From JBHEKP01 sp041859375 (GTDB lineage Bacteria; Hydrogenedentota; Hydrogenedentia; Hydrogenedentales; CAITNO01): DNA of 8,366 bases. The DNA lies in the NCBI GenBank assembly GCA_041859375.1, contig JBHEKP010000311.1:1-8366 (forward strand), written 5' to 3'. A program made the translations under genes and the position numbers. How positions within the stretch are numbered: the stretch's first letter is position 1; each line of letters starts with the position of its first letter. Shown piece after piece: positions 1-6,018 of the stretch. The notes under the pieces are model-generated. The model saw nothing but the letters and a program-made list of their open reading frames with translations. It had not been told where the DNA came from and ran no database searches.

Positions 1-1
1 C

Positions 2-214
2 GCGCTCTTCCCCGCCATCGTCGAGCTTCACGCCACGGCGGGCCTGTCCTACGCGCTCACGGAAAACTCCGACATCCATGTCGCCTACAAGCACGCCTTT
101 GGTAACGAACTCACCGACAGCGGAAAGGGCGACATCTTCTCGTTCGTCGGCCGCGGCACCGACATCTACCTGGAGGAGGACAGCGTGACCGTAGAGTACT
201 CCTATAAGTTCTAA
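2..214 (+). CDS. C-terminal end of a FadL/OmpP1-like outer-membrane beta-barrel protein (5' truncated)
   Basis: Only the last 70 codons are present; the frame is open to the left edge and ends at TAA. The peptide shows alternating polar and hydrophobic beta-strands (FPAIVELHATAGLSYAL, IHVAYKHAF, SVTVEYSYKF) and ends in Phe with aromatic residues at alternate positions, the usual C-terminal recognition signal for outer-membrane barrel assembly. The FPAIVE...TAGLSYALTEN...VAYKHAF pattern resembles, from memory, the last strands of the OMPP1/FadL/TodX family, which carries long-chain fatty acids or other hydrophobic compounds across the outer membrane. The barrel assignment is fairly secure. The FadL assignment is an inference from about 70 residues, and the substrate cannot be told. 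A strong terminator follows 17 bases after the stop, so this is the end of a transcription unit. Confidence 0.6.
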   Translation, partial: ALFPAIVELHATAGLSYALTENSDIHVAYKHAFGNELTDSGKGDIFSFVGRGTDIYLEEDSVTVEYSYKF

Positions 215-231
215 ATTTCACCGAATTTCGG

Positions 232-266
232 GGCCGTCCGTCCTTGCACGGGCGGCCTTTTTCTTT
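232..266 (+). terminator. Rho-independent terminator after the porin gene
   Basis: A 10-bp stem pairs 232-241 (GGCCGTCCGT) with 248-257 (ACGGGCGGCC). It has a single G-U pair (237/252), a 6-base loop, and is followed directly by TTTTTCTTT. This is a textbook intrinsic terminator for the upstream gene. Confidence 0.9.
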
Positions 267-293
267 GCACCCGCGCGGTGCGACGGCTAGAAT
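264..293 (+). promoter_or_regulatory. Putative sigma70-type promoter for the GH92 gene
   Basis: TTTGCA (264-269, 4 of 6 to TTGACA) and TAGAAT (288-293, 5 of 6 to TATAAT) are separated by 18 bases. The -35 element begins inside the T tail of the preceding terminator. Transcription would start near 300 and give a leader of about 43 bases before the ATG at 343. Read by eye only; no transcription data. Confidence 0.45.
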
Positions 294-319
294 GGTGCCG
301 CCGCGCCGAACGAGCCAAC

Positions 320-331
320 CCGGCGCGCCGG
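320..331. repeat. Perfect 12-bp palindrome CCGGCGCGCCGG in the GH92 leader
   Basis: The site is fully self-complementary and ends 11 bases before the ATG. Its 10-bp core, CGGCGCGCCG, recurs in the trpS leader (2772-2781). It could be a protein-binding site, or in RNA a 4-bp hairpin with a CGCG loop close to the ribosome-binding region. In GC-rich DNA a chance occurrence remains possible. Confidence 0.4.
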
Positions 332-342
332 ATTCACCCATC

Positions 343-2676
343 ATGGTCAAGCGCATTATCAAGTGGTTTTTCCTGGCGGTGCTCGCCGTGGCGCTCACCG
401 TCGCCTCGGTGGTGTTTGGCATTTACGCCTACGCCCGCTCCATCGTGCACGCCACCCCGGGCCGCATGCCCGTGCCCGTCGCACCGGGCCTGCTGGGCGA
501 GGAGGTGAACGTGTTTTCCGCCACCGGCGGCTGGCCCTGGATGTGCGGGCATGACACCCCCGCCGCCTGCGTGCCCTTCGGCATGGTACGGCTCGGCCCC
601 GACACGAGGACGCTGCTGGTGGACCAGACCGGCGTGAACCGTTCCGGCTATTACTACAACGACAACAAGCTCATCGGTTTCAGCCACACCCGCCTCGTCG
701 GCGCGGACGCCCAGGAGGGCGGCGTCTTCCGCATCTTCCCCACCGTGCCGTCGCGGCTTGAAAAGGCCATGGGCAAGGACCGCTTCACCCGTTTTTCGCA
801 CGACAAGGAAACCGCCTTCCCCGGCTATTACGCCGTGCTGCTGCCAAAAGAGCAAATTCTGGCGGAACTCACCGCCACCACGCGCGCCGGCGTCCACCGT
901 TACACCTTCAAAAACGGCGAGGCACCCCACCTGCTGCTGGATGCGACCAGCTGCATCGGGGACAAGCGTGTCGAGAACGGAGTCCTTTCCATCAACCCGG
1001 GGAAAAGCGAGGTGGAGGGTTCCGCGCGCCTCTATGGCTCCTTTTCAGGGCGTTATGACGGATTGGATGTTTATTTCGCCGCCCGGTTCAGCCGCCCCTT
1101 TGCCTCCTTTGCCACCTGGAACGGCGGCAAATGGTCCGCCGCGCCTTCCGCCGCGGGGAATGACATCGGCGCGGACTTGTCCTTCGCCCCCGACGGGAAG
1201 GAAACCACCGTCGAGGTGCGGCTGGCAATCTCCTATGTGAGCCTGGGCAACGCGCGCCTCAACCTGGAGGCCGAGGCGGCCGGCAAAAGTTTTGAGGACG
1301 TCTACGCCGCCGCGCGGGACGCGTGGGAGCAGCGCCTCTCCGCCATCCGCGTGCAGGGCGGCACGAAAGAACGGCGGCGCGTGTTCCACACCGCCCTCTA
1401 CCGCGCCTTCCAGATGCCCACCATCTTCACCGACGTGAACGGCGAGTACATCGGTTTTGACCGGGCCGTCCGCAAGGCGGAGGGGTTCACCTATTACACC
1501 GACTTCTCCCTGTGGGACACTTTCCGCACCGTCCATCCCCTTTACAGCCTCATCGCCCGGAAAGAGCACCGCGACATGATGATGTCGCTGGTGGAAATGG
1601 CCAAGGCCGGGGGGGCGTTTCCCCGCTGGCCCTCCGGATGCGGCTACACCAACTGCATGTTCGGCACCCCCGCGGACATCGCCGTCACCGAGGCATGGCT
1701 CAAGGGCGTCCGCGGCTTTGACATCCAGACCGCCTACCAGTCCATGCGCCAGGTGGCCATGACCGGGCCGCCGGAGGGTTGCCGTTTCGGCGGCCGGGGC
1801 GGGCTGGAGCACTATCTCAGGAGCGAATACTGCCCCACGGACAAGATGAACAAGTCCGTTTCCGCCACCCTGGAATACACCTACGCCGACCACTCCCTCT
1901 CCCTGCTGGCGAAGGAACTCGGCTTCAACGACGACGCGGCCCTGTTTGACCGGCGTTCCCGCTGGTACCGCAACACATGGAACCCCGCCACCCAGTTTTT
2001 TCAGCCCCGCGACACCGCCGGCAACTTTTCCACCGCCTTTGATCCGCTCATCCTGAGCTATGTGGACTTTGACCAGAAATTCACCAAAGACTTCGTCGAG
2101 GGCAGCGCCATGCAGTGGCGCTGGTCCGTGCCTTTCGACCCGGAGGGGCTCGTGGGGCTCTTCAAAAACCCCGATTTCTTCGTGTCGGAGCTGGAAAACT
2201 ACATGAAAAACGCCACCCCCACCGTGGGCGAATGGAATCCCGGCCCCCATTACTGGCACGGCAACGAGCCCTACATCCACGCACCCTACCTCTTCAACGC
2301 GGCGGGACGCCCCGACCTCACCCAAAAATGGGTGCGCTGGATTCTCGACACCAAATACAAGGACACCTACTACGGGCTGGACGGCAACAACGACGGCGGC
2401 ACCCTCTCCTCGTGGTACGTCTTCAGCGCGCTCGGCTTCTACCCCCTCGCGGGAAGCGCCCGCTATGAACTCGGCGCGCCCCTCTTCGAAAAGGCCGATG
2501 TGCTCATTGACGGCAAAACACTCACCATCGAGGCCGCCAATTACGGCGACAACAACGCCCTGGCCGCCTCCGTCAGCCTCAACGGCGCGCCCCTGGCCGC
2601 CACCCATTTCACCCATGACCAAATCGCCGGGGGCGGCATTCTCCGCTTTGACATGTCACCGGCGCCCCGCCCGTAA
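343..2676 (+). CDS. Membrane-anchored GH92 family alpha-mannosidase
   Basis: A 777-residue glycoside hydrolase family 92 enzyme. The family consists of calcium-dependent exo-alpha-mannosidases with inverting chemistry, commonly alpha-1,2-specific. Residues 1-7 are basic (MVKRIIK) and 8-30 form one hydrophobic segment without a lipobox Cys, so the enzyme is probably anchored in the inner membrane and faces the periplasm. The N-terminal beta-sandwich (about 55-300) carries VNVFSATGG, PFGMVRLGPDT and SGYYYND...IGFSHT (101-116). The catalytic (alpha/alpha)6 domain carries FTYYTDFSLWDTFR, FPRWPSG, VEGSAMQWRWSVPFDPEG, HGNEPYIHAPYLFN and GNNDGGTLSSWYVFSALGFYP. From remembered family structures, Glu586 of EGSA would be the general acid and Asp684 of GNND the general base, 98 residues apart; Glu642 is in HGNEP. 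The C-terminal strand LNG...FTHDQI...GILRFDM is present, so the protein looks complete. ATG 343 is chosen because the signal anchor starts there; no clear Shine-Dalgarno is visible. No SusC/SusD, regulator or sulfatase partner lies nearby. Confidence 0.93.
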   Translation: MVKRIIKWFFLAVLAVALTVASVVFGIYAYARSIVHATPGRMPVPVAPGLLGEEVNVFSATGGWPWMCGHDTPAACVPFGMVRLGPDTRTLLVDQTGVNRSGYYYNDNKLIGFSHTRLVGADAQEGGVFRIFPTVPSRLEKAMGKDRFTRFSHDKETAFPGYYAVLLPKEQILAELTATTRAGVHRYTFKNGEAPHLLLDATSCIGDKRVENGVLSINPGKSEVEGSARLYGSFSGRYDGLDVYFAARFSRPFASFATWNGGKWSAAPSAAGNDIGADLSFAPDGKETTVEVRLAISYVSLGNARLNLEAEAAGKSFEDVYAAARDAWEQRLSAIRVQGGTKERRRVFHTALYRAFQMPTIFTDVNGEYIGFDRAVRKAEGFTYYTDFSLWDTFRTVHPLYSLIARKEHRDMMMSLVEMAKAGGAFPRWPSGCGYTNCMFGTPADIAVTEAWLKGVRGFDIQTAYQSMRQVAMTGPPEGCRFGGRGGLEHYLRSEYCPTDKMNKSVSATLEYTYADHSLSLLAKELGFNDDAALFDRRSRWYRNTWNPATQFFQPRDTAGNFSTAFDPLILSYVDFDQKFTKDFVEGSAMQWRWSVPFDPEGLVGLFKNPDFFVSELENYMKNATPTVGEWNPGPHYWHGNEPYIHAPYLFNAAGRPDLTQKWVRWILDTKYKDTYYGLDGNNDGGTLSSWYVFSALGFYPLAGSARYELGAPLFEKADVLIDGKTLTIEAANYGDNNALAASVSLNGAPLAATHFTHDQIAGGGILRFDMSPAPRP

Positions 2677-2699
2677 AACTTCATCCACACAGCCGTCAT

Positions 2700-2729
2700 T
2701 GGACACCACACCACCGGTTGCGGTATCCT
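2700..2729 (+). promoter_or_regulatory. Putative promoter for trpS
   Basis: TGGACA (2700-2705, 5 of 6 to TTGACA) and TATCCT (2724-2729, 4 of 6 to TATAAT) are 18 bases apart, the same spacing as the pair before the GH92 gene. Start of transcription near 2736 would give a leader of about 66 bases. That leader is GC-rich and could fold: CCCCG (2738-2742) pairs with CGGGG (2751-2755) around an 8-base loop. No obvious terminator separates the GH92 stop at 2676 from this region. Confidence 0.35.
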
Positions 2730-2770
2730 TTCTCATCCCCCGCAGGCCGCCGGGGCCGGGGCATATCCGC

Positions 2771-2782
2771 GCGGCGCGCCGC
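2771..2782. repeat. Perfect 12-bp palindrome GCGGCGCGCCGC in the trpS leader
   Basis: The site is fully self-complementary and ends 19 bases before the trpS ATG. It shares its 10-bp core CGGCGCGCCG with the palindrome upstream of the GH92 gene (321-330). It may be an operator-like site or a small RNA hairpin in the leader. Confidence 0.4.
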
Positions 2783-2786
2783 AACC

Positions 2787-2791
2787 AAGGA
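2787..2791 (+). promoter_or_regulatory. Ribosome binding site deciding the trpS start
   Basis: AAGGA lies 10 bases before ATG 2802, slightly long spacing, with a run of six T (2792-2797) between. It supports ATG 2802 over the in-frame TTG at 2718, whose extra 28 residues would be unlike the start of any tryptophanyl-tRNA synthetase. Confidence 0.5.
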
Positions 2792-2801
2792 TTTTTTAGC
2801 C

Positions 2802-3863
2802 ATGACCGCCAAACGAGAAGTGATCCTTTCGGGCATCCGCCCCACGGGCCGCCTGCATTACGGCAATTATTTCGGCGCCATCCGCCATTTCCTGCGCCTC
2901 CAGGAGCAGGACGCGGCCACGTGCTACTACTTCATCGCCGACTACCACGCGCTCACGACGATTTCGGAGCGGACGGACATCTACAACAACACCCTGAACA
3001 TGCTCCGCACCTATGTGGCCTGCGGCCTGGACCCCTTCAAGTCGGTCATTTACCGCCAGAGCGACCTGCCCTGCACGGCGGAGCTTTCCCTGCTGCTCGG
3101 CATGATCACCAACATCGGCTTTCTGGAGCGGGGCACCACCTACAAGGACAAGCTGACGCGGCTTCAGGAGGATCCGAAGTCGGAGGGCAACCCCCTTTCC
3201 TTCGGCCTGCTCGGCTACCCCGTTCTCATGGCGGCGGACATACTCATCGTGAAGGCGGACATCGTCCCCGTGGGCGACGACCAGCGACAGCACCTGGAGA
3301 TGGCCATTGACATGGCCACCCGCTTCAACAGCCGCTTCGGCGAGACCCTGCACATTCCGCGCCCCATCTCCCGCGACGCCCTGCGACTCCCCGGCCTGGA
3401 CGGCTCCGCGAAAATGGGCAAGAGCGAGAACAACACGCTGGATCTGCTGGACGACCCGGACACGGTGCTGCGCAAGATCAAGTCCGTGCCCACCACCACG
3501 GAGCCGGCCCCGCTGGAAACCGACAGCAACGATCCCGACATGGTCATCCCCCGCATGCCCGCCGGCGTGGGCGTGCTGTACCGCCTCCTTTCGCTGCTCG
3601 CCCCGGAGGAGGTCTACCTCGAATACCTGGACCAGTACAGGAAGGGCGGGAAATTCTACGGCAGCCTGAAAAAGACGGCGGCGGAGTACGCCTCCGCCTT
3701 CAACGCCCCGATTATTGAAAAGTACAACGATCCGTCGAACACCCCGGCGGCGGTGGAGGAGTTCCTCCGCGAAAACGCGCGCCGGGTGACCCCCGTGGCG
3801 CTGGAAACGGTGGAGGCCTGCCGCGCCGCCATCGGCATCGGACGCTCCCTTCACCGGGGATAG
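2802..3863 (+). CDS. trpS: Tryptophan--tRNA ligase (tryptophanyl-tRNA synthetase)
   Basis: A cytoplasmic class Ic aminoacyl-tRNA synthetase of 353 residues that activates Trp with ATP and charges tRNA-Trp. The start SGIRPTGRLHYGNYFGAI holds the HIGH-equivalent motif as HYGN (19-22). ADYHAL follows, and PVGDDQRQHLE (GDDQRQH at 158-164) is the usual motif before the tRNA- and Trp-binding helices. The second ATP-binding signature is KMGKS (204-208) in LDGSAKMGKSENNTL, with Gly where the classic motif KMSKS has Ser; both Lys and the last Ser are kept, so I read it as active. The C-terminal helical region is present, and the length is a little above the roughly 330 residues common in the family. 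Downstream, rel starts after 78 bases. No T-box leader is recognisable. Confidence 0.96.
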   Translation: MTAKREVILSGIRPTGRLHYGNYFGAIRHFLRLQEQDAATCYYFIADYHALTTISERTDIYNNTLNMLRTYVACGLDPFKSVIYRQSDLPCTAELSLLLGMITNIGFLERGTTYKDKLTRLQEDPKSEGNPLSFGLLGYPVLMAADILIVKADIVPVGDDQRQHLEMAIDMATRFNSRFGETLHIPRPISRDALRLPGLDGSAKMGKSENNTLDLLDDPDTVLRKIKSVPTTTEPAPLETDSNDPDMVIPRMPAGVGVLYRLLSLLAPEEVYLEYLDQYRKGGKFYGSLKKTAAEYASAFNAPIIEKYNDPSNTPAAVEEFLRENARRVTPVALETVEACRAAIGIGRSLHRG

Positions 3864-3894
3864 CGCCCGCGGTGCGGCCGGGTGTGCGGCGTGG

Positions 3895-3900
3895 TAAACT
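3895..3900 (+). promoter_or_regulatory. Possible -10 element before rel
   Basis: TAAACT (within GGTAAACTT, 4 of 6 to TATAAT) lies 42 bases before the rel ATG. It resembles the GCTAGAAT and GGTATCCT elements before the GH92 gene and trpS. No acceptable -35 hexamer is visible at 16-19 bases upstream, so rel may instead be read through from trpS. Confidence 0.2.
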
Positions 3901-3916
3901 TGTTGAACCTGTGAGC

Positions 3917-3938
3917 AAACCGTCCCGGCGGGTTTTTT
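3917..3938 (+). terminator. Terminator-like hairpin abutting the rel start codon
   Basis: AAACC (3917-3921) pairs with GGTTT (3931-3935). The stem extends by G3922-C3929 and T3923-G3928, with G3930 bulged and a CCCG loop. T3933-T3938 gives an A/U-paired base and a short T tail, three bases before the ATG. It could be a weak, possibly incomplete terminator for trpS, a leader attenuator, or a hairpin limiting ribosome access to rel. The stem is short, so chance folding is a real alternative. Confidence 0.35.
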
Positions 3939-3941
3939 CCC

Positions 3942-6017
3942 ATGCGCATGCTGTACGCCAAACTGATGAAACGCCTCAAGCGGTCGACGCCCAACGCCGA
4001 CCTTGAGGTGGTGCGCAAGGCCTACCGCATGGCGGACAAGGCCCACCAGGGCCAGTTGCGCGCGTCGGGCGACCCCTATATCTTCCACAGTCTCAACGTG
4101 GCCCTCATCATGGCCAACCTTGGCCTGGACCCGGTCACCTGCGCCGCGGGCCTGCTCCATGACGTAATTGAGGACACCGCCGTCACCCGGGAGGAGCTGC
4201 GCCTCCAGTTCGGCGAGGAAGTCGCCCGCATCGTGGACGGCGTGACCAAAATCAGCAACCTCAACTTCCACGACGACCGCATGACGCTGGAGATGAAACA
4301 GGCCCAGAACATCCGCAAGATGCTTGTGGCCACCGCCAAGGACCTGCGGGTGATCATGATCAAGCTGGCAGACCGCCTGCACAACATGCGCACCCTCGAA
4401 TTCCTGGACCCGGCCAAGCGCGAGCGCATCTCCCGGGAGACCCTGGACATCTACGCGCCGCTGGCGCACCGGCTCGGCATTTCCAGCTGGCGCTGGGAGC
4501 TGGAGGATCACGCCTTCCACCACCTCATGCCCGACATGTACAAGGAAATCGCGGGCAAGGTGGCCATGAAGCGGCGCGAGCGCGAAGCGGCGCTGGCGGA
4601 GGCCATCGCCGTCCTCGAAACGCGCCTCGTCGAGGCGGAAATCGCGGCGCGCGTCATCGGCAGGCCCAAGCACCTCTACAGCATCTACGAGAAGATGACC
4701 CGCCAGGGCAAGGGCTTCAGCCAGGTCATGGACACCCTCGGCATCCGCATCATCACCCAGACCGAGGCCGGCTGCTACAACGCGCTGGGCGTCATCCACA
4801 ACCTCTGGACGCCCATCCCCGGGCGGCTCAAAGACTACATCGCCATGCCCAAGCTGAACATGTACCAGGCCATCCACACCACGGTCATGTGCGAGGGCAA
4901 CGCCATGGAGGTGCAGATCCGCTCGGAGGAGATGGACCGGGTCGCCCGCGAGGGCGTCGCGGCGCACTGGCGCTACAAGGAGGGCGGCGCGGCCGACGAC
5001 AAGCTCGACAGCCAGATTGCCTGGCTGCGCAAGATGTACGAGTGGCTCAAGGACGCCAGCGGCCAGGACGGCCTCATGGACAGCATGCGCCAGGACTTCA
5101 ACTCCTCCTTCATCTATGTCTTCACCCCCCAGGGTGACGTGAAGGAGCTGCCCCAGGGGGCCACCCCCCTCGACTTCGCCTACCTGATCCACTCCCATGT
5201 GGGCCACCACTGCTTCGGCGCGCGCGTCAACAACCACATGGTCTCCCTGCGCTACAACCTCCAGACCGGCGATCAGGTGGAAATCCTCACCTCGAAGAAC
5301 CAGGAACCCCACCGCGACTGGCTCGACGTCGTGGTGACGGGCAGGGCCCGCACCCGCATCCGGCAGCGGCTCCGCGAACTGGGCGAACTGGCCCCGGCCG
5401 AGGAGGCCAAGCCCGCCCCGGAAAACCGGCCGCGCCCGGCGCACCACCCCGGCCGCATGCTTCAAAGGCAGGAGGAGGTGCGCGAGGTGGACGATGCCAC
5501 CCGCCTAAAGCTCATCCGCATTGAGGGCATCAAGGGGATGCAGGTGCAGTTCGCAAAATGCTGCAATCCCATGCCCGGCCACGTCATCGTGGGTTATGTG
5601 ACAAAAACCCCCGGCATTTCGGTTCACCGCGCCGACTGCAAAAGCTTCCAGCGTTCCGCGCGCGACGAGCGCCGCATCGTGGACGCCGCGTGGGAGGGCG
5701 AGGGCAACTTCATCGCCAAGGTGCGCGTCGTGTCCCGCCGCCGTCCCAACCTGCTCGCGGACATCACCAACGTGCTGCGCCCCTTCAACATCGACATCCG
5801 CAACGCGAGCTTCGACGAGACGGACGACGAGCGCAACCTTTTTGACTTCTCCTTTGAAACACCCGACCACAAGACCATCGAGCGGGTGGTGCGCACGATC
5901 CTTACCGTGCCGGGCGTGTCAGAGGCGGTCCAGTCCGATGTCAAGGAACGCAGGGACGGCGAGGACAGGGGGGGCGGTGCCTCCGGCGGAAAGCACCCGC
6001 TCAGGGCGGTGAAGTGA
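3942..6017 (+). CDS. rel: Bifunctional (p)ppGpp synthetase/hydrolase, RelA/SpoT (Rel) family
   Basis: A 691-residue long RSH protein controlling the stringent response: it makes (p)ppGpp from ATP and GDP/GTP when uncharged tRNA stalls ribosomes, and hydrolyses it again. The HD hydrolase domain looks intact: R40, H49, LLHDVIEDT (H73, D74, E77, D78), D144 and N148. The synthetase domain has GRPKHLYSIYEKM (240-252), D264, RLKD (295-298), PKLNMYQAIHT with Y308, and E323 in MEVQIR. The RXKD form, rather than the EXDD of synthetase-only RelA, fits a bifunctional enzyme. The TGS domain (about 388-450) contains VFTPQGD and DFAYLIHS; the zinc-finger/CC domain holds C540, C541, H562 and C566; a C-terminal ACT domain spans about 590-665. 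Between TGS and CC the usual helical domain is short and includes a Pro/Ala/Glu-rich stretch (482-520). Residues 667-691 are a Gly- and charge-rich tail. ATG 3942 is used; ATG 3948 is possible. No clear Shine-Dalgarno is seen, but six T precede CCC-ATG. uvrB begins one base after the stop. Confidence 0.96.
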   Translation: MRMLYAKLMKRLKRSTPNADLEVVRKAYRMADKAHQGQLRASGDPYIFHSLNVALIMANLGLDPVTCAAGLLHDVIEDTAVTREELRLQFGEEVARIVDGVTKISNLNFHDDRMTLEMKQAQNIRKMLVATAKDLRVIMIKLADRLHNMRTLEFLDPAKRERISRETLDIYAPLAHRLGISSWRWELEDHAFHHLMPDMYKEIAGKVAMKRREREAALAEAIAVLETRLVEAEIAARVIGRPKHLYSIYEKMTRQGKGFSQVMDTLGIRIITQTEAGCYNALGVIHNLWTPIPGRLKDYIAMPKLNMYQAIHTTVMCEGNAMEVQIRSEEMDRVAREGVAAHWRYKEGGAADDKLDSQIAWLRKMYEWLKDASGQDGLMDSMRQDFNSSFIYVFTPQGDVKELPQGATPLDFAYLIHSHVGHHCFGARVNNHMVSLRYNLQTGDQVEILTSKNQEPHRDWLDVVVTGRARTRIRQRLRELGELAPAEEAKPAPENRPRPAHHPGRMLQRQEEVREVDDATRLKLIRIEGIKGMQVQFAKCCNPMPGHVIVGYVTKTPGISVHRADCKSFQRSARDERRIVDAAWEGEGNFIAKVRVVSRRRPNLLADITNVLRPFNIDIRNASFDETDDERNLFDFSFETPDHKTIERVVRTILTVPGVSEAVQSDVKERRDGEDRGGGASGGKHPLRAVK
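6008..6014 (+). promoter_or_regulatory. Ribosome binding site of uvrB inside the end of rel
   Basis: GGTGAAG lies within the last rel codons, its GGTGA core 6 bases before ATG 6019. With the rel TGA at 6015-6017 and one spacer base, terminating ribosomes would be placed on the uvrB start, which fits translational coupling. Confidence 0.5.
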
Positions 6018-6018
6018 G

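Noticed and set aside
244..342. Earlier in-frame starts for the GH92 gene (TTG 244, ATG 292)
   Set aside because: TTG 244 lies in the loop of the upstream terminator, and ATG 292 overlaps the -10 element. The peptide before residue 343 is Arg/Pro-rich, while ATG 343 begins a clean signal anchor.
1609..1615. G7 run in the GH92 gene as a possible frameshift or phase-variation tract
   Set aside because: The frame is right on both sides: conserved GH92 sequence (KAGGAFPRWP) reads directly through it. One short tract in GC-rich DNA is no evidence of switching.
1045..2622. A 525-codon minus-strand frame inside the GH92 gene
   Set aside because: The sense strand encodes unmistakable GH92 motifs throughout; the antisense peptide is low-complexity.
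2718..2801. Earlier in-frame TTG start for trpS
   Set aside because: It would add a basic 28-residue extension in front of a normal TrpRS N-terminus. ATG 2802 has AAGGA upstream and the usual distance to the HYGN motif.
2677..2801. T-box or trp-type leader controlling trpS
   Set aside because: The 125-base gap lacks the conserved T-box bulge sequence, a terminator/antiterminator pair, and any short Trp-rich leader peptide.
2796..5465. An 889-codon open frame on the minus strand across trpS and rel
   Set aside because: It is antisense to two strongly recognised genes, its peptide is dominated by Gly, Ala, Val, His and Arg with no domain, and such frames arise from GC-biased third positions.
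5968..5974. G7 run in the tail of rel as a slippage site that might fuse rel to uvrB
   Set aside because: A shift into the uvrB frame meets TGA at 6010-6012 before the uvrB start, so only about the last 14 residues of Rel would change and no fusion results.
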